In this document: positions 22,881 to 32,548 of the stretch, one piece after another
Position numbering within the stretch: position 1 is the stretch's first letter
Layout: every line of letters starts with the position of its first letter
From: Kappaphycus alvarezii
Lineage: Eukaryota > Rhodophyta > Florideophyceae > Gigartinales > Solieriaceae
Length of the DNA: 64,000 bases
Reading direction: 5' to 3'
Assembly (NCBI GenBank): GCA_002205965.3
Contig: NADL03000620.1
Span: forward strand, 682,001 to 746,000
Notes under the pieces: generated by a model
Database searches by the model: none
Seen by the model: only the letters and a program-made list of their open reading frames with translations
What the model was told of the DNA's origin: nothing
Made by a program: the position numbers and the translations under genes

Positions 22881-23099
22881 TAAAGAAGACGGTTGATTTT
22901 GTGCCTCTGCTGCACACCGTCGGCCCTCCGGCCTCTCAATTTATTTGACCCTCCACGGTCTCACGCCCTCGGCGGCCTCAGTCACTGTAAAGTGTAATCG
23001 TGGTTACTGTAATTACTGGTCCCTTCAGCCGGACCCGGCTTGCCCCTCAGTGGGCCATTACACTGTAATTACTAGCGCCGCACACAAGGGGTCTCTAAC
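22881..23099 (-). repeat. Copia-1 5' LTR (219 bp)
   Basis: Identical by eye to 11936-12154. Followed on its 5' side by GACTG at 23100-23104, the right copy of the target duplication. Confidence 0.85.
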
Positions 23100-23125
23100 G
23101 ACTGTGCGAGCTCACTGCTTAGCTA

Positions 23126-23149
23126 GGGAGATACTGTACTGTATCTCCC
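23126..23149. repeat. Palindromic hairpin in the gypsy-2 5' region
   Basis: GGGAGATAC and GTATCTCCC form 9-base perfect arms around a TGTACT core. Flanking bases extend the pairing imperfectly. The equivalent hairpin at 28963-28991 has 14-base arms. Confidence 0.7.
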
Positions 23150-23218
23150 CCAGCTCATGTAAAGTTAGGCACTGTACAGTACAGTATAACCTACAGTATA
23201 TATACTGTACTGTGTCGA

Positions 23219-24185
23219 GTGTGCGTGGCAAAATGGGAAGGAAGGTTAAGATTGGCCGAAGAAAAGCAGGAAAGAATCAAAGGAATTTTCAAGCAGTACA
23301 TGGTACTGCATCCAAGGTTCGAGAACATGACGGATTCCAGCCCCTCTCACCTCTCTTTCGACGGATATCACTCTTCCGATATTTCTCGTTTCCTTTTTGC
23401 GTTTGAAAATGTTGTCATGCGCGGAAAAACGGACAGCGAGCAGGCCCTCCAGATTCTTTGCCAACTGGAGGTGGCTGCTTTTGACTATTACTACGAGTAG
23501 TTTGCAGAGTACGGTTACCTTAAAGAAGAGGCCGAGAAGTACGATGTCGTGAAGAAGAAGGTCGTCTCCGAGTTCGCGAAGAAGACGAAGCCGGAGGAGG
23601 AGGATCACGAATCTGTTGCCGCAGGACTGGATGCTAGAGACATAGGAGGGCCTCTTGCGCGAATGAATGGCCTCTAAAAGAGGGCAGGCTTCAACAAAAC
23701 GGCTTCTTTCGGTTTACTTCGGATGGCGGTGGCGATATATCCGGAGTTGGTTCATTTTGTCATGTATCGAGCGCCGTCGGACTACAACGAACTTAAGAAG
23801 GCAATTGAAGACTTTCAGGTGGGAAAGAAGGCATTATTTTCCGACAAGGGGGCGGCTCGAGCGCCTTTGGTCGCTCCGAGGAGGATTCTGCAGAGGCCTG
23901 ACGTGCACGTTGTCAAGCCGCACAAGCTGGAGGATAAGGTTGACCAGCTAGCGGGGCAGTTTGGATAGTTGTCCCTCTTCGTGAAAAAGCAGTTTGAGAA
24001 GGGAGGACCTGCCGCTATAGTCGATGACGACTTTAGTTGCAGTTTCTGTGGGGAAAGGGCCATTGTGCCACGCAGTGCCCGCAGAACCCCCACAGGCACA
24101 CTCTGTGCTCCTTCTGTGGTAAGAGAGGTCACTCCAAGGCAACTTGCTGGTCCAATGGACAGCAAGATGGAGGTGGTCTTGTAGG
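23219..24185 (+). pseudogene. Gypsy-2 gag
   Basis: The frame from 23219 reads RLAEEKQERIKGIFK, then an ATG at 23303, then a Gag-like core (FDGYHSSDISRFLFAFENVV, QALQILCQLEVAAFDYYYE). It hits a stop at 23498-23500 and resumes in the same frame as FAEYGYLKEEAEKY. Later pieces in other frames supply YPELVHFVMYRAPSDYNELKKAIEDF (23723-23968) and two CCHC zinc knuckles. The first is split by a frameshift after CSFCG near 24045. The second is intact as CSFCGKRGHSKATC. Paired knuckles are common in Gag nucleocapsid regions. The gene is dead as written, with at least three breaks. Confidence 0.65.
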
Positions 24186-24490
24186 AATTGCCGAAGCAAG
24201 TTCGAAGTCGAAAGAAGAACTTAGACTCAGGGAAAAGAATGACGACGAGCCCGTAGTTGTCGTTCAGGAGGCTCGCAAGGCGATGTGGTGGCCGCGGCAC
24301 AGAGGAAGGCCGACGGCCAAGCCCTGCCGAAGCAATGTAGAGACAATATTCTCGACATCGATGCGCTGATGAATAAGGCCCCTCTCGTTCTCTCGCCCAT
24401 GATCGTAGCGGAACCAACGAAGAAGAAAATAAGGCAATGAAGACCAAGAAGCCATGAGGAGCCCTCCACGACCACGTAGGGAAGTACAAT

Positions 24491-24952
24491 ATGGTCGCGG
24501 AACTGGCTTCGGCCTCGTCGGGAATGAACTTCGGGCAGCTTCTCCGTGGAGACGCGGATGAAGCGAGGAAGCAGTTGAAACATCTGGTGTCCAAGACTGT
24601 CACGGTGACTCATGCATCCATGACAAGTCACCTCGAAGTCTCTCGTCGGTTGAAGGTCGTGACCGTGAGGGCTTATGGAACGGAGACGAACGCCCTGTTG
24701 GACACGGGTGCAGTTCCAAACCTGATGTCCTGGGACTTTTGCGAGAGGCTACCACTCGCTCCGATGGCTACGGATCGTCAGGTCACCGTCGCCGATGTAA
24801 CGGTGGCTAAAGTTATTGGGTGCGTACAGAAGGTTCCAGTCTCCTTTGGAACCCTAGTGGTTCCTCTGGGCTTTTTGGTGGTACAGAACGCGCCATTGGA
24901 CACTATCATTGGCAATACTGCACTAAAATCTATCCAGGCAAATTTGGATTAG
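24491..24952 (+). pseudogene. Gypsy-2 protease
   Basis: Retropepsin-like domain: NALLDTGAVPNLMSWDFCERL carries the catalytic DTG, followed by VTVADVTVAKVIGCVQKVPVSF and the hydrophobic flap and dimer segment ending LDTIIGNTALKSIQANLD. It is open over 153 codons. A stop at the end separates it from the RT frame, where a fused polyprotein would be expected. It would release Gag and Pol proteins. Confidence 0.75.
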
Positions 24953-25033
24953 GGGCGGCAGCAGGTCACACTGGCGGTTGGGAGGAAGAAGGGGCTTTTA
25001 CCGCTGCTCGGTGAGCCCCCAGTAATTGACGGG

Positions 25034-26690
25034 ATGAGTACTGACAGTGAGGATTTCACATCCCCTGGAGAGTTGGATGGAGAGCAGTTTCCTGATTCGT
25101 CCTCTTCAGAGTCGGGCGGCAGCGATGGTGGGTCCGACACCGAGCATGAATTGGTGCTGGCGATCTTGAACAAGGAACCGTATGAGCCCGATTTAGAGGA
25201 CCTGAGGTTGGAGGAAGAGTCCACTGGGGAAGATGAGGAAGCGGATCTCGCCGCGTTTCTCGTCCCGAAGGTGAAACATCTCGAGGAGGAGAACGGGAAG
25301 AAGTTGGTGAACGCACTCAAGGAGACGGACGTGATTGCTTGGGACATTCATGATTTGGAACCAGCCCAAGTACCAGTGCTGCACTCTTTCGAGCTGGTTG
25401 ACGAGACGTCGATACACTCGAAGCCTCGTGGAATGCCTCCGAACCATAACTCCATAGTTAAGAAGGAGGTGGGAAAACTACTGGAAGCTGGAGTTATTAC
25501 GCCGTCGAGTTCCGCCTGGTCCTTTCCGGTGATTATCGCGACGAAGAAGGACGAGAAAACCCGGTTCTGCGTTGACTATCGCCAGCTGAACAGGGTCATG
25601 AAACCGGACCGTTGGCCGTTACCGAGGATCGAGGAGCTTTTCGATGAGTTAACGAGCGCGAAGGTTTTCACGACGCTGGATCTTTATACAGGTTATTGGC
25701 GGGTGAGGATGACCGAAGCCTGTAAGGAGAAGACCACGTTCGTGTCTCGATATGGAACATACATCAGTCCGAACGGCATCACTTCGAATGTTAGAAGTGA
25801 TGCCGTTCGGACTGATGAATGCACCCGCCACATTTCAACACATGATGGACGATGTTCTGCGTGATTTGCCGTTCGCTATGGTGTATGTGGATGATGTGGT
25901 GATCTTTTCTCGGACGATGGAGGAGCATCTGGAACATTGTAGGAAAGTGTTCGAGAGGATCCAAGAGGCTAGGTTGAAGCTTAAGGCGACGAAGTGCAGC
26001 TTCGCGCAGTCAGAGGTAAAGCTTCTCGGTCATTTAGTCAACCAGGCGGGTGTGAAGGTTGACAAGGACAAAATCAAGGCAATAGTGGAAGCCCCTGCGC
26101 CAACGAATGTGACCGAGTTAAGGAGCTTCCTTGGGTTAGCAGGGTATTATCGGCGCTTTTTACGGAACTTCGCGGATATCTCAGCAGTGCTGCACGCTTC
26201 AACCTCCGTTAAGAAGGCATTTGAATGGACTACGGGAATACAGGAGGCTTTCGAGTACTTGGAGGAGAAGCTGACGATGCCTCCAGTACTCACTTTTCCG
26301 TATTTCGACTCACATTTCGTGGTAAAGACGGATGTTTCTTCGACTGCCCTAGAAGTGTTTCTTTTGCAGAAGAAAGAAGACGGAAAAGTTCATCCGGTAC
26401 AGTCTGCATCTCGGACAATGACGGAGCAGGAATGCCGGTACACTACGGGAGAACGGGAGGCATTTGCTGTAGTGTTCGCCCTCAAGAAGTTTCGGGTGTA
26501 TATGTTGTCCGACAGGCCGTTCTTGGTATATACGGACCATTAGGCCCTGCAGACGGCTTTCAAGAAAAAAGGTTATACATTGGAGGTTGGCGAGGTGGAT
26601 GGATTTGATGGCCGAGTACGATTTTGAGATTAAATACCGGCCTGGTTCGACGAATGGGGCGGCTGACTATCTGTCGCGCACCACTGTTGG
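25034..26690 (+). pseudogene. Gypsy-2 reverse transcriptase and RNase H
   Basis: An acidic leader (25034-25320) precedes RT. The RT blocks are SSSAWSFPVIIATKKD, RFCVDYRQLNR, PLPRIEELFDEL and FTTLDLYTGYWRVRM. The frame is then destroyed by a 24-base inverted duplication at 25762-25817. RT resumes in another frame (25752-26543) with MPFGLMNAPATFQHMMDD, VYVDDVVIFS, SFLGLAGYYRRFLRNF and RNase H blocks (VVKTDVSSTALEVFLLQ, YTTGEREAFAVVFALKKF, YTDH). A stop follows YTDH at 26541-26543. RNase H ends in another frame with IKYRPGSTNGAADYLSR. Asp residues of YVDD are kept, so this was once an active polymerase. Confidence 0.85.
25762..25817. repeat. Fold-back inverted duplication inside gypsy-2 RT
   Basis: Arms 25762-25785 and 25794-25817 are perfect 24-base reverse complements around an 8-base loop GAATGTTA. 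The right arm is the native RT coding sequence (it encodes VMPFGLM). The left arm is therefore the copied insert that replaced or displaced the bases after YGTY. Confidence 0.95.
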
Positions 26691-26869
26691 AGCTTTGAGA
26701 GGTACAAAAGGTGAGGAAGGGAACCTCACAGAGGGGTTGGTGGCCACTGTACGCTGGGGTGACCCCAAACTGGCAGGGCTAGAACCACATTTGCTGGATG
26801 TTGCGAGATTCCTAGCCGGCGAAAGGATGCAAGAGACTGATCTGAAGAAGAGGGTTTCGATCAGAAGGG

Positions 26870-27970
26870 GTGCGAAGAGATTCATTCTATGGAAGGATAC
26901 GTTGTTACGACGGGAAAGGGCGGGCTGCGCGTCGTCCCACCTCTCGGCCAACGGTCGGAAATACTGGCCACCTTTCACGACGATATAGGCCATTGGGATG
27001 TCGCGTCTACAAGGAAGTTCATAAGGGATCGGTTCTGAAGGCCGGGAGTATACCGCGATATCACGGATTATGTAGCGGCCTGCGACGGTTGCCAATATGC
27101 CCGCAGATTCCCGACGTACCATACCAGACTTAAGCCTCCGGTGACCAGGCTGGTCAGAAAGTTCTCGGTTGACCTCGCGGGGCCGTTTAAGCCCTCGAGG
27201 ACAGGGCAAAAGTTCGCGCTAATCGCGGTGGAACACATGACCGGATGGCCAATCGCTTGGGCGACTAAGGACGCTATGTCGAACACCATCCTCAGGTTTG
27301 TGGAACAGGAAATCATTATGCCATTCGGACCGCCGAGAAGGATAGTCTCGGACAATGCAACAGCCTTTATGGCGGCTGCCGTCCAAGAGTTCATAGAGTA
27401 GCATGGAATAGATTGGAGGGCCGTCCTTCCGTACGCCCCGATGGCAAATGGGTGGGCCAAGCGGATGTTGGTGACGCTAAAACACGCTTTGAAAAGGTCT
27501 GTGGAGCAAAGCGGTGGCGACTGGGCAAAAGCAGTGCCTAAGGTCTTGTATGGCTATCGCCGACGCTATCGTGGAGGAGTCGCTTCCCCTTTCTGATTGA
27601 TGTACAGTATTGGATAAACCCAAGGATGATGGCAAGCGATGCGGTAGCCTATCTAGGCGAAGCCAACCCAAGTCTCCGCCTCATAGAGATGTTGGGAGAA
27701 GCTAGCGCAAGGGCTGCTGTAGTGGAAAGGTCGCGCGCTGCGCGAAAGGCTAAGGGGGGGTTATACGATTCGAGGTTGGAGACGAAGTGCTGGTGGCGCG
27801 TAGGACAGCATTCAGTAAGGCTAGGAAGTGGCCGGCGTTCGAGTCTACTACGGACCGTGCCGGGTAATCAAGACTGATCATCCGCATTATGGGCTGGCTT
27901 CCTCAACTGGTCGGGTGACCCGAAAGGTGATCCACGCGCGTCGGCTGGTCTGGTATACGAAGTCATCAAG
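26870..27970 (+). pseudogene. Gypsy-2 integrase
   Basis: Pieces in three frames: the zinc domain near 27060-27115 (CDGCQYARRFP), then the core from 27141 (KFSVDLAGPFKPSRTGQKFALIAVEHMTGWP, RRIVSDNATAFM). A TAG at 27399-27401 follows VQEFIE, and reading through gives YAPMANGWAKRM. The catalytic Glu expected at the NG-xAE-R position is Lys. After more breaks the C-terminal region (27770-27970) reads VGDEVLVARRTAFSKARKWPAFEST, then in the next frame YYGPCRVIK and VIHARRLVWY, a typical GPY-like tail without a chromodomain. Broken and catalytically altered. Confidence 0.75.
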
Positions 27971-28099
27971 GAGACTCAATTAAGGGGGAAACAGGCGGTT
28001 GCGGAGTCCTTCAACGAGGAAGCAGTGGCTCGCCAAGCCGATGCGGAGGAAAGACAAATAAGTGAACTAGATGAACAAGAGGATCGGAAGAGGAGTTAA

Positions 28100-28935
28100 A
28101 GAAGGATTGCGAGACGGGACAAAGGCAAATGGAAGGAGAGGCAATGGGAGGCGGACTGCTCGGGCCTGGATCGCAAGGTGGGCAAGTCAGCCGGCGCCAC
28201 GAGGACCCAATTAACTCGCGTTCATTTCCCTCCCCTCTCTCCTCTTATTGGTGCTGGGCTTTCCCCTTTATGTGGAGAGAAGAGGGCCTCATGAAGGAGC
28301 AAGCATATGTAAGGAGGAACTTTTGAGTGGATGAGATGGTGGATTAAGTGGAAGAGCATCAAAGTGGGTCCTGGATAGAGAGGCAAATGTGGATCAGGAA
28401 TATTAACAGGGGAAACAATGAGGAATTCAACGAAGGTCAAGTCATCTTTTATGGCCAAGGAGGGTTAAATGGTTGGAAGCGGGGAGATTTGCCCATTCGA
28501 GGGATATGGGGTAGTGATTCGGTGTGAGCGGTGCTTGGAAAGACTGTACGCGTTCTAGATGGAGAGTGACATTCGAATCCTGTTGGAGAGTTTAGATGGT
28601 CGAAATGGGTGTTTGGAACGCAAGAGGAACATGTTAGGATGAGAGGGGTGTGAAACAGAAGATCAGGTGGAGAAGGCCACAGGGGATGGTTGCAACGACA
28701 CGCCAAGGGGATTCCGCCTTGAGTATACCAGCTGTTTTGCAGCACGTTGACACTTCTCAAAGGGCATGAAGAGAAAGTTAAGTGCATGCCGTAGTGGCTG
28801 AGGAGCTGGTAGGTTGGCGTTGATTGAGGTGGAGGTGTCCCTGGCAAGCTGGTAGGGTGGTGCAGTGGTGGAGTGGTTAGGAAGTACACTTGCCTACTTG
28901 TGCGCCCGTGTCGCACTTTGAGTGCGGGGGCTTGT
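28100..28935. other. Purine-rich stretch without recognised genes
   Basis: The plus strand is G/A-rich with many GGAGAGG-type runs. The complementary strand has open but low-complexity Pro/Ser/His frames (28449-28952) that I consider compositional artefacts. It could hold the 3' untranslated region of gypsy-2. Confidence 0.4.
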
Positions 28936-29263
28936 GGACTGTGCAAGCTCATTGTTGAGCTGGGGAGATACTGTACTGTACAGTATCTCCCCCAACTCCT
29001 TTAGGCGGCTAACACACGCTGCCAGGTAATGTCCTACACAGCAGCATTTTTAAATTAAAAAATTTGCAGCTACCTCAAACCAATCGCAGACAAGCACCCC
29101 ACACAGCCTGTAGGGTTCGGCACTGTACAGTATACCCACCACTAGCACAGTACAGTACAGTATATATACTGTACAGTACTGTGTCGCGTGTACGTGGCAA
29201 AAGGGGAAGGAAAGTTCCGCTTGGCCGAGGAAAACGCAGGAAAGAATAAAAGGAATTTTCAAG
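28936..29263 (+). repeat. Second copy of the gypsy-2 5' end
   Basis: Homologous to 23100-23294 from GACTGTGC to AATTTTCAAG, including the palindromic hairpin, the CACTGTACAGTA tract and the coding-like run that matches the gypsy-2 gag frame (KF/RLAEE). It holds about 110 extra bases that the left copy lacks. It stops four bases before the DIRS-like element begins. It is either gypsy-2's 3' LTR or, because gag-like coding is included, more likely the 5' end of a second element cut off at that point. Confidence 0.65.
28963..28991. repeat. Perfect palindromic hairpin
   Basis: GGGAGATACTGTAC and its exact reverse complement flank a single T. Adjacent GAGCTG and CAACTC bases extend pairing with one or two mismatches. 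It is the counterpart of 23126-23149. Confidence 0.85.
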
Positions 29264-29267
29264 TATT

Positions 29268-29590
29268 GGTACTTTAATTGGAAAATTATGGGTGAATATG
29301 AGAAGGGGGGTTGAACGTGGCCTTGATCTGCCACTCCGGATAAGTCACGCGGTCACGGTTGCATCAATTGACTGTAAGCACCTTTTATGATGGCCACGTA
29401 GGCAGCTTACCGTTGTACACCCTACACTCGCTGCCGCGGCAGCATATGCTTCCTGGTTTCTACGTAGCAGCCGTACCGCTTGCGCAAGGGGACTTGGACC
29501 ACGATCAAGACCGGTTCAACAGGGCTATATAACCGCCAACTTGAAAACCTCTAGCGCAACTTCCGGTTCCTCAAGTCGTCGCTTGTTCTC
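29268..29590 (+). repeat. DIRS-like terminal repeat A1 (323 bp)
   Basis: Matches 33536-33858 with only a few scattered differences. It contains an AACAGGGCTATATAACC segment about 125 bases before the gag ATG that could be a TATA-type promoter. Its left neighbour is the truncated gypsy-2 5' end. Confidence 0.85.
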
Positions 29591-29651
29591 ATCCCTCGAA
29601 CCAGCTCCAGACGAATCTGTCTAGGTCGACTATCACACTTGCACATCAACC

Positions 29652-30489
29652 ATGTCCCATGCCACCTCCTCTGAATCTTCGCAGTCCGACGCTTCTCGCC
29701 TCCATACCCTCGAGAACAAGGTCACCGGCATCGAAACCCAGCTCTCGCAGATTGTCAACTTGCTCCAAGCTTCCGCTGGACCGTCGAACCCTCCTGCCGC
29801 AGAGCCTGCCGCCGCCGCCGCTTCAGATCCACCGGCATCTGATCCTACCGTTAAGCCCTCAACCGCCGCTGAGGCTTACAAAACGGGCGTTCTTCAGTTC
29901 ACACTGCCCACGCCCTCTGCAACCGCAGTTGCCGACACACTCGCTACCCGCCAGGAATACGCTGAGGTCGGCAAGCTCAACAAGTACCAGCGTCCTAGCT
30001 CCGTCGCCCCTATCCCGCCAAGAGGTTCATTCCGGAACCAGAAGGTCTTTTCGGTCGCATCAAGGCCGCTGACGTTCGTGACGGGTGGGAAGCCGAAGTA
30101 CTCTGGAACGTTGGGCACAACTGTGAGACCGCCATCGCCTGCGCTCACCGGGTCACCGAGGCCCTCCAGAACAAGGACATATCAGCCGCTACTGAGTTCT
30201 TCTCTGTTCTACACCACTACTTGGAGGCCACTTACAGCCGCGTTCTGGAACGGACCGATTTCTTCACTGACTCTGTCGAGTCCGGAAAGTCTGAAGCTAT
30301 CTTCCTCCAGCGCTACCTTCGTGAAGACGACTACCCGTATTCTTCGGACTCTATCGCTCAACTAAGGCCAAGTTCGCTGAATTGCGCTCCCAAGCATACG
30401 CGAAGGAGTTCAACAAACAGGCCGCTCAAGGCTCTCGACCTCGCAAGAATCAGTCCGGAAAAGTTTCCAAGGACTCTAAGTCCAACTAA
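29652..30489 (+). pseudogene. DIRS-like element gag/ORF1
   Basis: ATG at 29652 in good context (ACCATGTCC). It begins with a Ser-rich start, a short coiled-coil (LHTLENKVTGIETQLSQIVNLL) and an Ala/Pro-rich linker. The frame shifts near 30018 and continues as RFIPEPEGLFGRIKAADVRDGW, then ATEFFSVLHHYLEATYSRVLERTDFF. It shifts again near 30345 to finish with FAELRSQAYAKEFNKQAA and a basic tail, stopping at 30487-30489. The function would be RNA binding and particle formation, by analogy with ORF1 of DIRS elements. I know no specific family match. Confidence 0.65.
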
Positions 30490-30524
30490 AGCCGTCGCCT
30501 CCGCGACTCTTTATTTCTTTCCCT

Positions 30525-32478
30525 ATGTCCCACGTCCTCTGGCGCAATACCCAGTGCGCCGCTCCTTTCTGGGCCGAAACCCTCGGCGCCTCGAAATTCC
30601 TCGTCCGCGCTCTACGGTTTGGGGTCTACGAAAAACCCATCACAACCTCCCTTTCACGCACAAAATTCCAACTCCCTCAAATCCCCATCGATCCCCAAGA
30701 CCGGTAATTCTTCGATTCAGCAATATCGGATGCGCTCCACCGTCGCAGTTACGAAGAAATTTCCGAGTCGACCGCTCTTTCCTTACACCAAGCTGGCTTC
30801 CCTATCTCCAACGCCTTTGTGGGAAATTCAGCGGAAAAGAAGCGGCTCGTGGTCAATCTTTCTCGGCAATCTACCCTATTTCGGGATATCCCAGTTCGCA
30901 TGGAAACATTAGAAGGGTTCGCACTAGACCTCCAGGAATCCGACATGATGTTTTCTTTCGATATCGCCAAAGGGTACCACCATTTTCGTCTTCACCCCGA
31001 TATTCGAAATTGGTTCGTCTTCAAAGTAGACCATCGCTACTTTCGCTGCGTTTCCCTCCCTTTCGGGTGGAAACTCTCTCCCGCCTACTTCATCAAGTTC
31101 ATGCGACCTTTCGTTCAATATGTCCGAGAAACCTTACGTCTCCGAATCCATCCCTACATGGACGACTTCTTGGTGGCTCTAAACCGCCCTTCACGCCTCA
31201 ACAAGGCCCGCCGACAGATCGACTCTCTGCTCCGCTCGTGTGGACTTCAGAGGAAGGAGGACAAGGGTCACTGGGAAGGAACGAGGCAAATCGAGCATTT
31301 GGGATTTCTAATCGATACGGACCGCCTAGTCTTTGGGATTACGGCTCGAAGGATGGAAAAGTTGCGAGGTATTGCCCGGCAACTATTACGCCAAGCACGC
31401 CGCAATCGCCGACTAGTCGACGTACCACTGCTACGCCACTTCGCAGGCGTCGCTATCTCATGCTCGCTCGCTATGCCCCTCGCCCGGTTCTACACCCGAT
31501 CAATTTACGACTCTCTCAAGACGAATCTGAGCAAGACGGGGAAACGCGTGAGGCTTCTTCACGCCGCTCTTCGGGACCTGCGCTTCTGGAGGGACCTCAC
31601 TACCAACCCTCCAGAAAGGCCTATCGCTACTCCACAGCCAACATTGGCTCTACACTCAGACGCGTCGACGGGAGTCGGTCAGGGAGGAACATTGGGATCG
31701 GATCTGAGGCCAGGGATACAGGGTTGTTGGGAGGCTCGCGGACTCTGGGACCCCGTACTACGAGTCAAGCCAATAACTTTCTTGGAACTACGGGCCGTCA
31801 CGGACAATATTCGGGCCTTCGCGTCGTTGCTGAAGAACGGGACGCATCTCAAGATTTGGGAGGACAATCAGGCGGTGGTATCGATACTCAATGCGATGAC
31901 CACCAAGTCACGGCCCTTAATGAGAGAGCTCCGTTCGCTACACCGCTTGCTTCTCAAGCTCGGGATCACCATCGAATCAGTATCTGCCCTCGGCAGTCAA
32001 TCGTTTTGCCGACCGACTGTCACGCCTTCAGACACTCGACGATTGGAGGATCAATACCAAGCCCCTTCAGCCACTACTCGAATCTTTCCCGCCAACAATC
32101 GACAGATTCGCAGACAACACCAATCGCATCTGCCGGAAATACAACAGCGAGTTTGCGTCTCCTGGCTCCCTCGCCGTGGACGCGCTCTCCCAGGATTGGC
32201 AATTCGAAGTCAATTTTTGGAACCCGCCTCTCAAGTTGATACCACTCGTCGTAGCCAAGATCATCAAGGAACAGGCCGCAGGAATCTTGGTCACGCCGTA
32301 TTGGCCCGCTCAATCATGGTTTCTCAACCTGCGCCAACTGTCACAGCCACACGTATTCGCCGCCGACAACCTCTACCTACCGCCTCTGTGGGCTCCGCCG
32401 TCGATGCCCGTCCCGCCGTGGAATATCGCCGTCTGGAAAATCTCGCAGAAGAAGCACGATCGGTACCGCTCGCAGTGA
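30525..32478 (+). pseudogene. DIRS-like reverse transcriptase and RNase H
   Basis: RT motifs are clear: KKRLVVNLSRQS, MMFSFDIAKGYHHFRLHPD, LPFGWKLSPAYF, YMDDFLVAL (catalytic DD) and HLGFLIDTD. RNase H follows: TLALHSDASTGVGQGG, then FLELRAV, WEDNQAVVSIL. A TAA at 30705-30707 lies in frame between the first 60 residues and the RT core. A shift near 31998, within SALGSQ, moves the end into the 32176-32478 frame. That end carries the DIRS/Ngaro-specific block with FADRLSR, AVDALSQDW, FWNPPLKLIPLVVAKI and PYWPAQSWF. This gene would copy element RNA to circular DNA for the recombinase. Confidence 0.85.
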
Positions 32479-32548
32479 CTCTCCAGCAATCTGTGCTTAC
32501 AGCAGCCGGATTAGGGAATACTTCGGGGGGAATACTATTGCACGGATC

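Larger units (their letters stand above)
11936..23099 (-). mobile_element. Copia-1: Ty1/copia retrotransposon hosting a nested gypsy
   Basis: The element reads right to left. The 5' LTR is 22881-23099, followed by a primer-binding site at 22869-22880, gag starting at 22741, and then gag (resumed at 17057), protease, integrase, RT and RNase H down to 12764. A purine tract at 12155-12165 precedes the 3' LTR at 11936-12154. Five-base direct repeats GACTG flank it at 11931-11935 and 23100-23104, as expected for a target-site duplication. Removing the nested gypsy-1 (17058-22731) and one copy of its target duplication leaves about 5.5 kb, a normal copia length. The gene order gag-PR-IN-RT-RH identifies copia. 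The polyprotein has about five frame breaks. Confidence 0.85.
23100..28099 (+). mobile_element. Gypsy-2: degenerate Ty3/gypsy retrotransposon
   Basis: Plus-strand element with gag, protease, RT, RNase H and integrase in Ty3/gypsy order. The left end (23100-23294) is homologous to 28936-29263 and holds a hairpin and TACTG repeats. Copia-1 inserted at this left end, because its GACTG target duplication is part of the shared sequence. Every gene is broken by frameshifts or stops. No clear 3' LTR was found before 28100. Confidence 0.7.

Noticed and set aside
23815..24603. 262-codon minus frame across gypsy-2 gag
   Set aside because: Antisense shadow of a GC-rich gag region, with no recognisable motif.
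28449..28952. 167-codon minus frame, Pro/Ser/His-rich
   Set aside because: Complement of a purine-rich tract. Composition explains the openness and there is no motif or second evidence.
30221..32239. 672-codon open frame overlapping the DIRS-like RT
   Set aside because: Shadow frame: Arg/Ser/Pro-rich composition with no domains, while the overlapping frame has clear RT and RNase H motifs. Only its first part supplies a piece of gag.
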